Shown here: positions 20,677-30,978 of the stretch, piece after piece
How positions within the stretch are numbered: position 1 is the first letter of the stretch
Layout of the letters: each line of letters opens with the position of its first letter
Position numbers and translations under genes: made by a program
NCBI RefSeq assembly: GCF_946886895.1
Contig: NZ_CAMPJO010000011.1
Span: 1-64,000 of the forward strand
Direction of reading: 5' to 3'
Source: an uncultured Marinobacter sp.
GTDB lineage: Bacteria; Pseudomonadota; Gammaproteobacteria; Pseudomonadales; Oleiphilaceae
Length of the DNA: 64,000 nt
Notes under the pieces: model-generated
What the model saw: the letters and a program-made list of their open reading frames with translations, nothing else
Database searches by the model: none
What the model was told of the DNA's origin: nothing

Positions 20677-22983
20677 TCAGGAAGCCGACGGCTCTGTCAG
20701 TGCCACCGTGGTGGATTTCCCCGGCCTCAGGTAACGGCCAAAGCCCGCGTTGCGAAGCGCCAGATCCACGCAGCTCTTGATCACGTGCGGGGAGTCCAGC
20801 AGCAGCACATCTTCAAGCAGTTGCATCGCCCATTCACGGCTGATGCTGCGAATCACGGATTTCACCTTGGGCAGGCTGGCGGCGTTCATCGACAGGGAAT
20901 CGTACCCCATCGCCATTAGCAGCAGCGCGCCACCGGGATCACCGGCCAGCTCGCCGCAGATGCCCACCGGCTTGCCAACCGAGTGGGCATCCTGGGCAAT
21001 CCGGACCAGCGCCTGAAGCACTGCCGGATGGTAGGAATGATAAAGCTGGGCGACCCTTGGGTTGTTGCGATCTACCGCCAGCAGATACTGGGTCAGATCG
21101 TTGGAGCCCACTGACAGAAAGTCGACCCGATCTGCCAGCTCGCGGATTTGATAGACGGCAGCGGGAATCTCAATCATCACACCCACTTTGGGCATATGAA
21201 TGTCGTAGCCCTCTTCACGAACCTCGTGATACACCCGGTAAATCAGGTGCAGGGACTCTTCCACCTCCGAGATATTGGAGATCATCGGCAACATGATCTG
21301 GAGGTTGTTCAGGCCTTCGCTGGCCTTGAGCATTGCCCGCACCTGCACCAGGAAAATCTCCGGGTGATCCAGAGTAACCCGGATACCGCGCCAGCCGAGG
21401 AACGGGTTCTCTTCCTTGATCGGAAAGTAGGACAGCGCCTTGTCGCCGCCAATGTCCAGGGTACGCATCGTGACCGGGCTCGGCGCAAAGGCCTCAAGCT
21501 GTTCCCGGTAATACTCCCGCTGCTCCTGCTCGGAGGGGAACCGGTCCTTGATCATGAAGGGCACTTCGGTCCGGTACAGACCAATGCCCTCGGCACCGTG
21601 GGAAAGCGACCGGACGACATCGGTCATCAGGCCGGTATTTACCAAAAGTGAGACCCGATAGTGATCGGTGGTTTCACAGGGCTTGTCCTTGAGTACTTCA
21701 AGCCCCCGAATCAGCTCGTCTTCTTCATCACAGATCGCCTGGTAGTAAGACCGCAGGTCCGAAGACGGCGAAGCGAAGATCTGACCTTCAAAGCCATCAA
21801 CAATCAACTCCTTGCCATCAAGCTGATTGACCGGAATATCCACCAGCCCCATGACCGTGGGCACACCCATGGCACGGGCAAGAATCGCTACGTGAGAGTT
21901 GCTGGAGCCCTTGACCGACACCAGGCCAACCAATTGCCCCTTGGGTACCTCTCCCAGCATGGCGGGTGTGAGCTCTTCGCTGACCAGCACCGTCCGCTCA
22001 GGGTAATTCAGGTGTTTCTGCTCACCCTCCTGGAGATGGGAGAGCAAACGCCGACCCAAGTCCCGGATATCAACAGCGCGCTCCTGGAGGTAATGGTCGT
22101 CCATCATCTCGAAGTGGCGGATGTATTGCTGAACCACCTGCTTCAACGCACCCTGTGCCCAGATCCCTTCCCGTATCTTGTTATCGACCTCACCGGGCAT
22201 GGCATCATCGCCCAACATTCTCAGATAGACATCAAACAACGCCTGCTCTTCCGGACGCAGCTGTGAAGCCAGTCGTTTGGCAACTCGCTCGATATCTTCC
22301 CGGACTGCCTTTACCGCAGAACGAAACAGCTCCAGTTCCTGATCAATGTCGTCGGTGGGTTTTTCGGGAACCACATCCAGATCGGCCGACGGGTAGACCA
22401 CGACGCCACTACCTATCGCCACACCCGGCGCACCGGGCACACCACTGAAGCTGACATCGTGCGCCTCTTCACCGGTCAGCGACAGACCGCTGATAGCCCC
22501 GGTCGCCTCGCTGTGGGCAATAACCCCGGCGAGCTGGGCCGATACAGTAACCAGGAAGGCCTCTTCGCCCTCGTCAAAACACCGGGAACTCTCCCGTTGC
22601 TGAACAACCAGCACGCCCAGAACCCGGCGGTGGTGAATAATAGGAACACCGAGAAAAGAACGGAAACGCTCCTCACCGGTCTCAGGGAAGTAACGATAGC
22701 GCGGATGGGATGGCGCATCCTCAAGGTTGATGGGCTCTTCACGGGAGCCAACAAGCCCCACAAGCCCTTCGGAATAGGCCAGGCTGACCTGCCCGACGGC
22801 CTTGCGGTAAAGCCCCTCAGTGGCCATCAGGATATAGCGGTTGGTGGCAGGATCGAGCAGATAGACAGAACAGACTTCCGTCCCCATCGCTTTCTGCACA
22901 CGCGATACGATGATATCCAGTGCCTCCTGCAAATCGCGGGCACTGTTTACCTCTTGTACAAGACTTCGCAGTATGCTCAGCAT
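20677..22983 (-). CDS. ptsP: PTS-Ntr enzyme I (PEP-protein phosphotransferase PtsP)
   Basis: A 768-residue EI-Ntr that starts the nitrogen PTS phosphorelay by autophosphorylating from PEP and passing phosphate to NPr. It has an N-terminal GAF sensor domain (residues ~1-165), an EI N-domain with the active-site His in GSSNSHVAILARAMGVPT, and a C-terminal PEP-binding barrel (GIGLYRTEVPFM, RTLDIGGDKAL, SVGSNDLTQYLLAVDRNN, GICGELAGDP with the catalytic Cys). It lies 15 bases behind rppH, as in E. coli and pseudomonads. Confidence 0.97.
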   Translation of the reverse strand: MLSILRSLVQEVNSARDLQEALDIIVSRVQKAMGTEVCSVYLLDPATNRYILMATEGLYRKAVGQVSLAYSEGLVGLVGSREEPINLEDAPSHPRYRYFPETGEERFRSFLGVPIIHHRRVLGVLVVQQRESSRCFDEGEEAFLVTVSAQLAGVIAHSEATGAISGLSLTGEEAHDVSFSGVPGAPGVAIGSGVVVYPSADLDVVPEKPTDDIDQELELFRSAVKAVREDIERVAKRLASQLRPEEQALFDVYLRMLGDDAMPGEVDNKIREGIWAQGALKQVVQQYIRHFEMMDDHYLQERAVDIRDLGRRLLSHLQEGEQKHLNYPERTVLVSEELTPAMLGEVPKGQLVGLVSVKGSSNSHVAILARAMGVPTVMGLVDIPVNQLDGKELIVDGFEGQIFASPSSDLRSYYQAICDEEDELIRGLEVLKDKPCETTDHYRVSLLVNTGLMTDVVRSLSHGAEGIGLYRTEVPFMIKDRFPSEQEQREYYREQLEAFAPSPVTMRTLDIGGDKALSYFPIKEENPFLGWRGIRVTLDHPEIFLVQVRAMLKASEGLNNLQIMLPMISNISEVEESLHLIYRVYHEVREEGYDIHMPKVGVMIEIPAAVYQIRELADRVDFLSVGSNDLTQYLLAVDRNNPRVAQLYHSYHPAVLQALVRIAQDAHSVGKPVGICGELAGDPGGALLLMAMGYDSLSMNAASLPKVKSVIRSISREWAMQLLEDVLLLDSPHVIKSCVDLALRNAGFGRYLRPGKSTTVALTEPSAS

Positions 22984-22998
22984 GGCGGTGTCAGTCCG

Positions 22999-23529
22999 TC
23001 ATTTCTGTTGTTCCTTTAAACGCCGGTTCTGCTCGCTCCGGTGCCACTGTTCCATGTTGTAGAACAGCCGCGGTGCGAGTTCCCTCAGCGCCCGTCGATA
23101 CACTTCACGTTTGAAGGAAACCACCTGCCCCAACGGATACCAGTAGCTTACCCACTGCCAGCCGTCGAATTCCGGTGAATCCGTACCGTCCACGCGAACA
23201 TGCGCATCCGGCGATATCATCCTCAGCAGGAACCATTTCTGCTTCTGCCCCACGCAAACAGGGTGCGAGTTGTGCCGTACCATCCTCCGGGGAAGACGGT
23301 ACCTCAGCCAGCCCCGGGTGCAGCTGATGATCTCGACATCGCCGGCACCCAGGCCAATCTCCTCTCCCAGCTCCCGATACAGTGCCTCTTCCGGCGATTC
23401 CTCATGCTTGATACCGCCCTGTGGAAACTGCCAGGAGTCCTGCCCTATGCGCCTTGCCCAGAGTACTTCGCCCCTGTGGTTGGCCAGAATGATTCCGACG
23501 TTGGGTCTGAAACCGTCTGAGTCGATCAC
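22999..23529 (-). CDS. rppH: RNA 5'-pyrophosphohydrolase RppH
   Basis: A 176-residue Nudix hydrolase that strips pyrophosphate from triphosphorylated mRNA 5' ends and so triggers RNase E decay. Nudix box [20 protein letters not shown] fits GX5EX7REUXEEXGU. The RppH-type N-terminus [26 protein letters not shown] is intact. First gene of rppH-ptsP; divergent from the HAD phosphatase gene across 171 bases. Confidence 0.97.
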   Translation of the reverse strand: MIDSDGFRPNVGIILANHRGEVLWARRIGQDSWQFPQGGIKHEESPEEALYRELGEEIGLGAGDVEIISCTRGWLRYRLPRRMVRHNSHPVCVGQKQKWFLLRMISPDAHVRVDGTDSPEFDGWQWVSYWYPLGQVVSFKREVYRRALRELAPRLFYNMEQWHRSEQNRRLKEQQK

Positions 23530-23700
23530 GGCACAGTCCTCTTAAAGTCGGTGGACCGGTCAAAATATCACCGGTCGAATTTGTCCAAGTTGCTCTCATT
23601 CTTACAGAAACCCAAGGGTTCGGCAAACGGAGCCGTTGAGGACAGGTCGTGGTAGACTGACGGCTTTGACAAACGCCAAGGGCTCAATGGAGGTAACCGC

Positions 23701-24375
23701 TTGACGCTCGCAATTTTTGATCTCGACAACACCCTGCTGGCCGGCGACAGCGACCATGCCTGGGGCGCGTTTCTGGTTGAGGAAGGCATGGTAGATGCCG
23801 AGGAATACCGCAAAGCCAACGACCGGTTCTATCAGGAATACCTGAACGGCGAACTGGATATGCTGCACTACCTGGGATTTGCATTGCAGCCTTTGGCGAG
23901 CCACAGCATGGAACAACTGTTGGTCTGGCGCGAGGCCTTTATGGCCAGGAAAATTCGCCCCATGCTTCAGCGCAAAGCCACCGCCCTGCTGGACAGCCAC
24001 CGGGAACAGGGCCATACACTGATGATCATCACCGCCACCAATCGCTTCGTGACCGAGCCCATTGCCGAAGCCATGGGCATTGAGCACCTGATTGCCACGG
24101 AACCGGAACTGGTCAACGGCCGTTATACCGGCGAGGTGGCCGGCACCCCCAGCTTCCAGGACGGCAAGGTCACCCGGCTTGATGACTGGCTGGACGCCTA
24201 CGGGGAAAGCCTGGACGGCGCCTGGTTCTACAGTGACTCCCACAACGACCTGCCGCTGCTGAAGAAGGTAGACAACCCCGTCGCCGTCGACCCGGACCCC
24301 ACTCTGGAGACATTCGCCCGCGACAACGGCTGGAAGGTGATGTCACTGCGGGACTCAGAAGAACCCGGTCAGTGA
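23701..24375 (+). CDS. HAD-superfamily phosphatase (subfamily IB)
   Basis: A 224-residue SerB-like phosphohydrolase. Motif I FDLDNTLLAGD holds the nucleophilic Asp; motif II is IITATNR; the motif III Lys lies in FQDGKVTRL; motif IV is YSDSHNDLPLL. A helical cap sits between motifs I and II, as in subfamily IB. The substrate is unknown; relatives next to rppH-ptsP in pseudomonads are annotated as histidinol-phosphatase-like or simply HAD hydrolases. Start is TTG 23701 with GGAGG 7 nt upstream; the ATG inside that SD region is out of frame. Its end overlaps the convergent methyltransferase gene by 21 bases. Confidence 0.88.
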   Translation: MTLAIFDLDNTLLAGDSDHAWGAFLVEEGMVDAEEYRKANDRFYQEYLNGELDMLHYLGFALQPLASHSMEQLLVWREAFMARKIRPMLQRKATALLDSHREQGHTLMIITATNRFVTEPIAEAMGIEHLIATEPELVNGRYTGEVAGTPSFQDGKVTRLDDWLDAYGESLDGAWFYSDSHNDLPLLKKVDNPVAVDPDPTLETFARDNGWKVMSLRDSEEPGQ

Positions 24376-25551
24376 GCGAACAAAACAGGATTTGATGTAA
24401 TCGGTCTCGGGAATGCCCGGAATCACCGGATGATCCGGCGCCTGATGCCCCTGCTCCAGCAACTGCACAAAACGGTCGATTTTTCGGCCACCGCCCCGGA
24501 TGATATCGACCAGCTTCTCCTGGGACAGATGCATGGAGCAGGATGCGGAAACCATCAACCCGTCCCGGTCCAGCAACCGCAACCCCAACTGGTTCAGCCG
24601 GGCGTAGGCCTGCTCCCCCGCCTTCTGGTCCCGGCGGCGGGGAATCAGCGCCGGTGGATCAAGCACCACAATGTCGTATTTTTCTTTCTCATCCGCCAGC
24701 GCCTTGAGCGCATCAAAGGCATCACCCTCAATCGTCTCCACGTTATCCAGACCATTGAGCCTGGCATTGTGATGAACCGAATCAATGGCGCCCGACGAAC
24801 TGTCGACACAGGTCACCTGGCTCGCACCGGCACAGGCCGCCTGAATCCCCCAGCCACCAACGTAGCTGAACACATCCAACACCCGTTTACCCGGCGCATA
24901 GGCCTGCAAGCGCTGCCGGTTCATCCGATGATCGTAAAACCAGCCGGTTTTCTGGCCGCCCGCCAGAGGCACTTCAAAACGGACACCATTTTCCTCAACC
25001 TTCAGCAAACTCACCTCAGGGCCATGGGCCTGCTCCACGTAGGTATCCAGCCCTTCGACGTTGCGCATCTTGCCGTCGTTCTTGAGGATAATCGCTTCCG
25101 GATGAACCAGCCGCTGAACCGCCCGGACAACGGCCTCCTTCATCTGCTCCATGCCCGCCGTGGAAATCTGCACCACCACGGTATCATCAAAGCGGTCAAT
25201 AACCAGACCGGATAACCCGTCACTGTCTCCGAATACCCAGCGGTAAAACGGCTTGTCAAACAGCCGGTCACGAAGCGCGAGGGCCGCCTCCATGCGCTGG
25301 GTCAGACGCTGCGGAGTCATCCCCTGGGCCGCATCACGGCTGATCAGACGACCACAAATCAGGGCATGGGGATTTACGAACACCGTCCCCAGCGGCTTGT
25401 CGTTATCCGCCCGCAGCTCCGCCTGGGCGCCGGCCTCAAAATCCGTCAGCGGGCTGCGGCGGGTATCAACCTCATTGCTGTATATCCAAAGATGACCAGC
25501 GCGGAGACGGCGCTCGGCACCCTTGCGTAAATACAGAACCGGAAACTTCAT
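24355..25551 (-). CDS. rlmI: RlmI-like class I rRNA cytosine methyltransferase
   Basis: A ~398-residue SAM-dependent methyltransferase with an N-terminal PUA domain (LYLRKGAERRLRAGHLWIYSNEV), a central EEHE-type domain and a C-terminal Rossmann methyltransferase domain. SAM motif I is VLDVFSYVGGWGIQAA, the catalytic motif is VVLDPPALIP, and SASCSMHLS corresponds to the SCS motif. E. coli RlmI (396 aa) makes m5C1962 in 23S rRNA; exact specificity here is inferred. I take ATG 25551 with AGGTGG 5 nt upstream rather than the GTG at 25560. Confidence 0.85.
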   Translation of the reverse strand: MKFPVLYLRKGAERRLRAGHLWIYSNEVDTRRSPLTDFEAGAQAELRADNDKPLGTVFVNPHALICGRLISRDAAQGMTPQRLTQRMEAALALRDRLFDKPFYRWVFGDSDGLSGLVIDRFDDTVVVQISTAGMEQMKEAVVRAVQRLVHPEAIILKNDGKMRNVEGLDTYVEQAHGPEVSLLKVEENGVRFEVPLAGGQKTGWFYDHRMNRQRLQAYAPGKRVLDVFSYVGGWGIQAACAGASQVTCVDSSSGAIDSVHHNARLNGLDNVETIEGDAFDALKALADEKEKYDIVVLDPPALIPRRRDQKAGEQAYARLNQLGLRLLDRDGLMVSASCSMHLSQEKLVDIIRGGGRKIDRFVQLLEQGHQAPDHPVIPGIPETDYIKSCFVRSLTGFF

Positions 25552-25620
25552 GGTGACCACCTGATGGAAGGTAAAAAGAAAATGTCAGTAAGTTGATCGG
25601 AAGACAACTCCAGACTACGG

Positions 25621-25728
25621 GAGCCATCGGGCAGGCCTTTCCAAAACTGTGCGGAGCCAGGGATGGCGGAGCCCAAGCGCCACAGGGATGTGCTTGAGCG
25701 TGTTTTGGAAAGGCCTGCCCGATGGCTC
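25621..25728 (+). repeat. Variable-arm hairpin element, copy A
   Basis: A 27-bp perfect inverted repeat (25621-25647 and 25702-25728) encloses a 54-bp core (25648-25701) starting TGTGCGGAGCC. The core is nearly identical to those of the copies at 31685 and 31897, while the arms are mostly different. Within the core GCGGAGCC occurs twice, 16 bases apart, and CACA/TGTG can form a small inner stem. It begins 17 bases past the gcvH stop codon and has no T-tract on either side. I see no gene in 25552-25744. Confidence 0.9.
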
Positions 25729-25744
25729 GGACTGCGTGGCGGGA

Positions 25745-26137
25745 CTAATCCTGAGCAGCCACATGCTCCGCATAGGCGGTGGCATCCATCAGGCCATTCA
25801 GCTCGCCGGGATCCGACAGCCTGACCCTGAACAGCCAACCATCGCCGTAGGGGTCCTCATTCACCTTCTCGGGCTCGCCTTCCAGGTTGTCATTCACCTC
25901 AACGACCTCACCGGTCACCGGGCTGAACACATCCGATGCGGATTTAACCGATTCAGCAACACCAGCCTCTTCTCCCCCATTCACCGTGACACCCACCTCT
26001 GGCACGCCGATATACACCACGTCGCCCAATTGCTCCTGGGCGAAATCGGTAATGCCGACGGTCGCAGTACCGTCGTCAGACACCCGGACCCATTGATGGG
26101 TTTCAATATATTTCAGATCTGTAGGTACGTCGCTCAT
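25745..26137 (-). CDS. gcvH: Glycine cleavage system H protein
   Basis: A 130-residue lipoyl carrier protein that shuttles the aminomethyl group between P, T and L proteins. The lipoylation Lys lies in AGVAESVKSASDVFSPVTGEVVEVN, and the ETHQWVRV and GDVVYIGVPEVG segments are typical. gcvT and gcvP are not adjacent in this window. It is a single gene, preceded by metR in the same orientation with a gap of about 46 bases, and followed by hairpin element A. Confidence 0.97.
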   Translation of the reverse strand: MSDVPTDLKYIETHQWVRVSDDGTATVGITDFAQEQLGDVVYIGVPEVGVTVNGGEEAGVAESVKSASDVFSPVTGEVVEVNDNLEGEPEKVNEDPYGDGWLFRVRLSDPGELNGLMDATAYAEHVAAQD

Positions 26138-26183
26138 AGTCAGATTCCCAGATGGATTTTTTCGCGCAGTTTAACCGAAGAAC

Positions 26184-27074
26184 CTAGCTCCAGCGAACCT
26201 CACGGGCCAGAGTCATGAACGAATTCAGATAATCCACGCTCCGATCCCGCTCCCGGAGGCCCAGAAAAATCTGTTTGGGAATGCCGGCCCGGCCCAGCCT
26301 GACCGGACGCACCGGCATTTTTCCGCCGTAATCATTCACCAGCCAGCGGGGCAGTGCAGCCACGCCGCGCCCCGCCGCCACCATTTGCAACATGATATCC
26401 GTGGTTTCAATGGTTTTGTGGCGAGCCGGACTGGTATGGGCCGGCAGCAGGAAACGGGTATAGATATCCAACCGCTCAATTTCCACCGGGTAAGTAATCA
26501 GGGTCTCGCGCTCCAGGTCCTCCGGCTCGGCCCAGGGCCGTTCCGCCAACGGGTGGTCGCTGGCCACCACCAGCACCTGCTCGTAATCAAATACCGGCTC
26601 GAAGACCAGCCCCGGGCGATGCAACGGGTCCGGGGTCACCAGCATATCGATCTCATGACCAAACAGCGCACCAATACCGCCGAACTGGAATTTCTGCTTG
26701 ACGTCCACATCCACACCCGGCCACTGCTCGAGGTAGGGACCCACCACTTTCAGCAGCCACTGGTAACAGGGATGGCATTCCATCCCGATACGCAGGGTTC
26801 CGCGCTGGCCCTTGGCAAACTGGCCAATCAGCATTTCCGCATGTTCGAGCTGCGGCAACAGTCGGTTCGCCAGCGAGAGTAAATACTCACCCGATTGCGT
26901 TAACCGCAACTGCCGTCCTTCCCTTACCCAGACCTGGGTTCCCAGGTGTTGCTCCAACTTTCTGACTGAATGGCTCAGTGCTGACTGGGTCAGATGGAGC
27001 TTCTCCGCGGCAGCGGTCAGCGAGCCCTGCTGCGCCACCGCCCGAAGAATCTCAAGGTGTCCGCGTTCAATCAT
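26184..27074 (-). CDS. metR: LysR-family regulator MetR
   Basis: A 296-residue LysR-type regulator with an N-terminal winged helix (LEILRAVAQQGSLTAAAEKLHLTQSALSHSVRKLE) and a C-terminal substrate-binding domain. It is divergent from metE across 129 bases, the classical metR/metE arrangement in which MetR with homocysteine activates metE and represses itself. The helix-turn-helix residues match MetR closely. Confidence 0.93.
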   Translation of the reverse strand: MIERGHLEILRAVAQQGSLTAAAEKLHLTQSALSHSVRKLEQHLGTQVWVREGRQLRLTQSGEYLLSLANRLLPQLEHAEMLIGQFAKGQRGTLRIGMECHPCYQWLLKVVGPYLEQWPGVDVDVKQKFQFGGIGALFGHEIDMLVTPDPLHRPGLVFEPVFDYEQVLVVASDHPLAERPWAEPEDLERETLITYPVEIERLDIYTRFLLPAHTSPARHKTIETTDIMLQMVAAGRGVAALPRWLVNDYGGKMPVRPVRLGRAGIPKQIFLGLRERDRSVDYLNSFMTLAREVRWS

Positions 27075-27095
27075 CCTGACGAGCCCATGCTTTTA

Positions 27096-27108
27096 TGAGT
27101 GAAATTCA
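27096..27108. promoter_or_regulatory. Candidate MetR binding site
   Basis: TGAGTGAAATTCA matches the MetR consensus TGAA-N5-TTCA except at the fourth base, and lies in the metR-metE intergenic region, 96-108 bases before the metE start. A second AT-rich stretch with TGAAATATTACC follows at 27117. Assignment is by pattern and position only. Confidence 0.4.
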
Positions 27109-27203
27109 TAGAGTTGTGAAATATTACCATTATTATTCATTTTGTCGACCGGATAACCTAGCCCTTCATTCAATTCGCCAGATACCGTTGAAGGACAGAC
27201 ATC

Positions 27204-29483
27204 ATGGTTACCACACATTCCCTCGGCTTCCCCCGAATCGGCGCCCGCCGAGAACTCAAGTTTGCCCAGGAAGCCTTCTGGAGAGGCACCGTCAGCGAGC
27301 AAGACCTGCAAATCACCGGCGCCGACCTGAGACGCCGACACTGGCAGAGCCAGCAACGCCTTTCACTGGTTCCGGTGGGCGACTTCTCATTCTACGACCA
27401 GGTGCTCGACATGAGCGCGACTCTGGGGAACCTGCCGGCCAGGGTCAGCGATACCAGTGGCAGTGAACTGGATCGCTACTTTCGGGTCGCCCGGGGCCGG
27501 TCCGCAGAGGATCATGGCTGTTGCGGTGTTCAGGCCGGGGAAATGACCAAGTGGTTCGACACCAACTATCACTACATCGTGCCCGAATTCGATGCCGACA
27601 CCCGCTTCTCTCTCCACCCCGAACGACTGCTCAGCCAGATTGAGGAGGCCAGGGCTCAGGGGCTGACCCCCAAACCGGTCATTATTGGCCCGGTTACCTA
27701 TCTGTGGCTGGGCAAGACCAAGGACGACAGTGACCGGCTGGCATTGCTCGACCGCCTCCTGCCAGTCTACTCCGAGCTGCTGAACCTGTTGGCAGACAAC
27801 GGCGTGGAATGGGTTCAGGTGGACGAGCCAGCCCTGGTGACCGAGCTCAACGGTGCCTGGCGCCACGCCTTCAGCCTGGCCTACCACCAGCTCAAAACCA
27901 GTGCGCCGAGCCTGCTGTTGACCACCTATTTCGGTGAGCTACGGGAAAACCTGCAACTTGCCTGTGAGTTACCTGTGGCGGGCCTGCACCTGGACGCCAT
28001 CAGTGCCGGGAATGAGGTTGCACGGGTGGCCGACTGGCTGCCGGCACACAAACGCCTGTCGCTGGGAGTAATCAATGGCAGGAACATCTGGAAAACCAAC
28101 CTGAACGGAACGCTCGACTGGCTGGAGCCGCTCCATGAAAAGCTGGGGGACCGGCTTTGGCTTGCACCGTCATGCTCATTGCTGCACGTGCCGGTCGATC
28201 TTGACAGTGAACAATCACTGGACCCCGAGATACGCGGCTGGCTGGCATTTGCCCTGCAAAAACTGAGCGAACTGGATACCCTGGCCACCGCGCTCACACA
28301 GGGGCGGCAGGCCGTTCAGGATCAACTCGACGAAAATGCCCGGGCGATTGCGCAACGCCAGGCTTCAACCCGGGTGCACAACCCGGATATCGCGTCGGCC
28401 ACGGCGGACATCACCCCCGAGATGGGCCATCGGCAGAGCCCCTATGCCGCCCGAATCGCCGTGCAACAGGCCAGGCTGAACTTGCCGGTCTTTCCGACCA
28501 CCACCATCGGTTCGTTTCCCCAAACCCCGGAGATCCGACAGACCCGACTGCAGTTTCGCAAGGGCGAACTGACCGAGGCGGCCTACACCCGGAAAATCCG
28601 GGATGAGATTGCGCACTGTGTCCGTGAACAGGAAGCCCTGGAGCTGGACGTTCTGGTGCATGGCGAGGCCGAACGCAACGACATGGTGGAGTACTTCGGT
28701 CAACAGCTCGATGGCTATGCCTTCAGCGAGTTTGGCTGGGTGCAGTCCTACGGCTCCCGCTGCGTCAAACCGCCGATTCTGTACGGTGACATCGCCCGCC
28801 CGAAAGCCATGACCGTGGACTGGATCCGCTATGCGCAGTCGCTCACCAACAAACCACTGAAGGGCATGCTCACCGGCCCCGTCACCATCCTGAACTGGTC
28901 ATTCGTGCGAGACGACCAACCTCGCAAGGACACCTGCCTTCAGCTCGCCCTGGCCATCCGGAAGGAGGTGCTGGATCTGGAAGCCGCGGGCGTGAGCATT
29001 ATCCAGATTGACGAAGCCGCGCTCCGGGAAGGGCTGCCCCTGCGCACGCCAGACTGGCACGACTACCTGGACTGGGCCATTGAAGCATTCCGGATCACCG
29101 CGAACGGCGTACGGGACGACACCCAGATCCACACCCACATGTGCTATTCGGAGTTCAACGATATCCTGGAAGCCATTGCCCGCATGGATGCCGATGTCAT
29201 TACCATCGAAACCTCAAGATCGGACATGGAATTACTGGATGCTTTCAAGGGGTTCCAGTACCCCAACGATATCGGGCCCGGCGTGTACGACATTCACTCA
29301 CCCAACGTGCCCGGGCAGGCACAGATTACCGCGCTGATGAAGAAGGCGGCGGAACGGATCCCCCGGGAGCGGCTCTGGGTCAACCCGGACTGCGGGCTCA
29401 AGACCCGGCAGTGGCAGGAAGTCGTTCCGGCACTGAAAGGGATGGTGGCCGCGGCCAAAGAACTGCGGGAAGCGGTTCAGTAA
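27204..29483 (+). CDS. metE: Cobalamin-independent methionine synthase
   Basis: A 759-residue zinc enzyme that transfers methyl from 5-methyltetrahydropteroyl-triglutamate to homocysteine. It consists of two TIM-barrel halves. The N-terminal half begins [19 protein letters not shown]; the catalytic half begins at [12 protein letters not shown]. The zinc ligands are visible in HTHMCYSEF (His, Cys) and [13 protein letters not shown] (Cys), with the substrate Asp in [19 protein letters not shown] 27204 with GAAGGA upstream. Its 3' end overlaps cpdA by 7 bases on the other strand. Confidence 0.97.
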   Translation: MVTTHSLGFPRIGARRELKFAQEAFWRGTVSEQDLQITGADLRRRHWQSQQRLSLVPVGDFSFYDQVLDMSATLGNLPARVSDTSGSELDRYFRVARGRSAEDHGCCGVQAGEMTKWFDTNYHYIVPEFDADTRFSLHPERLLSQIEEARAQGLTPKPVIIGPVTYLWLGKTKDDSDRLALLDRLLPVYSELLNLLADNGVEWVQVDEPALVTELNGAWRHAFSLAYHQLKTSAPSLLLTTYFGELRENLQLACELPVAGLHLDAISAGNEVARVADWLPAHKRLSLGVINGRNIWKTNLNGTLDWLEPLHEKLGDRLWLAPSCSLLHVPVDLDSEQSLDPEIRGWLAFALQKLSELDTLATALTQGRQAVQDQLDENARAIAQRQASTRVHNPDIASATADITPEMGHRQSPYAARIAVQQARLNLPVFPTTTIGSFPQTPEIRQTRLQFRKGELTEAAYTRKIRDEIAHCVREQEALELDVLVHGEAERNDMVEYFGQQLDGYAFSEFGWVQSYGSRCVKPPILYGDIARPKAMTVDWIRYAQSLTNKPLKGMLTGPVTILNWSFVRDDQPRKDTCLQLALAIRKEVLDLEAAGVSIIQIDEAALREGLPLRTPDWHDYLDWAIEAFRITANGVRDDTQIHTHMCYSEFNDILEAIARMDADVITIETSRSDMELLDAFKGFQYPNDIGPGVYDIHSPNVPGQAQITALMKKAAERIPRERLWVNPDCGLKTRQWQEVVPALKGMVAAAKELREAVQ

Positions 29484-30283
29484 CCGGTGCTGCCCTGATC
29501 GAGCTCAAACCGGAAATTCACGGCCCGGCGCACTTCCGTTGTGAAGGCGCCGGAGTCACCGAACTCGAACCAGCGATAGCCTGGTGCCAGGGGCTCCACG
29601 GCAAACTGACTGGAGCCGGTGGTAAACTGGATGCAGGTGGATGGCGTGGCCAACAGTTGCACGCCGTTACGGCTCAGATCGTGTTCCTGGTGGATATGGC
29701 CCCATAGCACAACCCTGACCTGCGGGAACCGGTCAATCACCTCCCAGAATTCATCCCGGTTGCGCAGACCGATCTGCGCCATCCAGTCCGAACCGATATC
29801 CACCGGATGGTGGTGCAACGTCACCATGGCGGGCACCTCGGGATAGAGCGCCAGTGAATCCGCCAGGAACGACAACTCAGACTCCGCAAGCTCGCCGAAG
29901 ACCTGCCCGGGTACTGACGAATCCAGAAGCACGAATTGCCAGCCACCCTGAATGATATGGCGTCGGTTGGCCCGGTACTCCCGGGCAACCGTTGCGAGAT
30001 TGCGGTTGTCATCGTGATTGCCGGCAATCCAGGCTGAACCGCAGGGAAACACCTGCAGGCTCTCGCCGAAGGTACGGTAGGCTTCAATGGAACCGTCCTG
30101 GGCCAGGTCCCCTGTCGCGAGGATCAGGTCAGGTTGGCCGTGCGCCTTCAGCACTTCATCAATGACTGCACAGAGGCTCTGGCGTGTGTTAACGCCCAAC
30201 AGCTCACCATCAGCGTGCGCCATCAAATGCGGATCGGTCAGTTGCAGTACCCGGAGTGGCCGGGTGCCTTGCTGTTTGGTCAT
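29477..30283 (-). CDS. cpdA: 3',5'-cyclic AMP phosphodiesterase CpdA
   Basis: A 268-residue class III calcineurin-like metallophosphoesterase that hydrolyses cAMP and thereby lowers CRP/Vfr activity. Metal-binding motifs in order: LTDPHL (D-x-H), ATGDLAQDG (GD), GNHDDN (GNHD), TLHHHPVD (H) and [10 protein letters not shown] (GHxH). Third gene of a nudF-yqiB-cpdA set in the same order as E. coli and pseudomonads, but separated from yqiB by 210 bases in which I find no gene. Confidence 0.95.
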   Translation of the reverse strand: MTKQQGTRPLRVLQLTDPHLMAHADGELLGVNTRQSLCAVIDEVLKAHGQPDLILATGDLAQDGSIEAYRTFGESLQVFPCGSAWIAGNHDDNRNLATVAREYRANRRHIIQGGWQFVLLDSSVPGQVFGELAESELSFLADSLALYPEVPAMVTLHHHPVDIGSDWMAQIGLRNRDEFWEVIDRFPQVRVVLWGHIHQEHDLSRNGVQLLATPSTCIQFTTGSSQFAVEPLAPGYRWFEFGDSGAFTTEVRRAVNFRFELDQGSTGY

Positions 30284-30493
30284 GGCCGTATAGGTCTACT
30301 CGCTGCACAACACGTGGTATTGAAGCAGTGTACGACGACAAATGCCGGACTTATCACTCCGGAATGGAACGGGAGTCACATTCTCGTCAGGCTACGACAA
30401 TCGTTTGCAATTTTTGACAACTATGGCACACCGGCGCGGCCAGGCCACACCACTTTAGTCGCGCTTCGGTCAGGACGCTTCAGAAAACCGGAA

Positions 30494-30964
30494 TCAGTCC
30501 ACACCTTCGCCGGCCGACCAGGCCGCGTGCTCCATCGGCAAATGGCCGAAACGCAGGCAGTAGTCCAGCCAGTCCGCAAGGAAACCGTTCACCTGAACCT
30601 TCTCATCGGGATGGTGCATAAAGCGGTTGGGGTAATCGTTCACCGGTGCAATCTGACTGTCCCGGTAACAACTGATAACCTCCGCCATTCGGGCATCGTG
30701 GTACACCCGCACCGTCATTTGCGGATTATTCAGCCAGCGACCGGAGTTATGAACCTGTTGCAGTAACAGGGTTTCGGTGAATCTTGCGGTTTGCAGCACC
30801 TCGATACGAACGCGGCCCAGGTAGAGGTTTTCCCGATGCAGCTCGAACTCGCACGCGGGCTTGCCGCCCACCTCCAACTGACGAAGCTTGGCCAGGCGCT
30901 GATAGTTACCATCGCACAGCGCGCCGAGCTGTCTCAAATCCGGCACATACCGGCGCGGTTTCAT
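30494..30964 (-). CDS. yqiB: DUF1249 (YqiB-like) protein
   Basis: A 156-residue protein of unknown function, conserved between nudF and cpdA in gammaproteobacteria. Recognisable family features: RYVPDLRQLGALCDGNYQRL near the N-terminus, a Tyr/His-rich middle (VRVYHDARMAEVISCY) and the C-terminal NGFLADWLDYCLRFGH. Start at ATG 30964 with GGGTGAG upstream; a longer frame extends into nudF and is not needed. No signal or membrane segment. Confidence 0.9.
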   Translation of the reverse strand: MKPRRYVPDLRQLGALCDGNYQRLAKLRQLEVGGKPACEFELHRENLYLGRVRIEVLQTARFTETLLLQQVHNSGRWLNNPQMTVRVYHDARMAEVISCYRDSQIAPVNDYPNRFMHHPDEKVQVNGFLADWLDYCLRFGHLPMEHAAWSAGEGVD

Positions 30965-30978
30965 GGTCCACTCACCCA

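Noticed and set aside
25621..25728. Hairpin element A as an ordinary rho-independent terminator for gcvH
   Set aside because: The stem is 27 bp with a 54-base conserved loop and no run of T on the minus strand, which does not fit intrinsic terminators.
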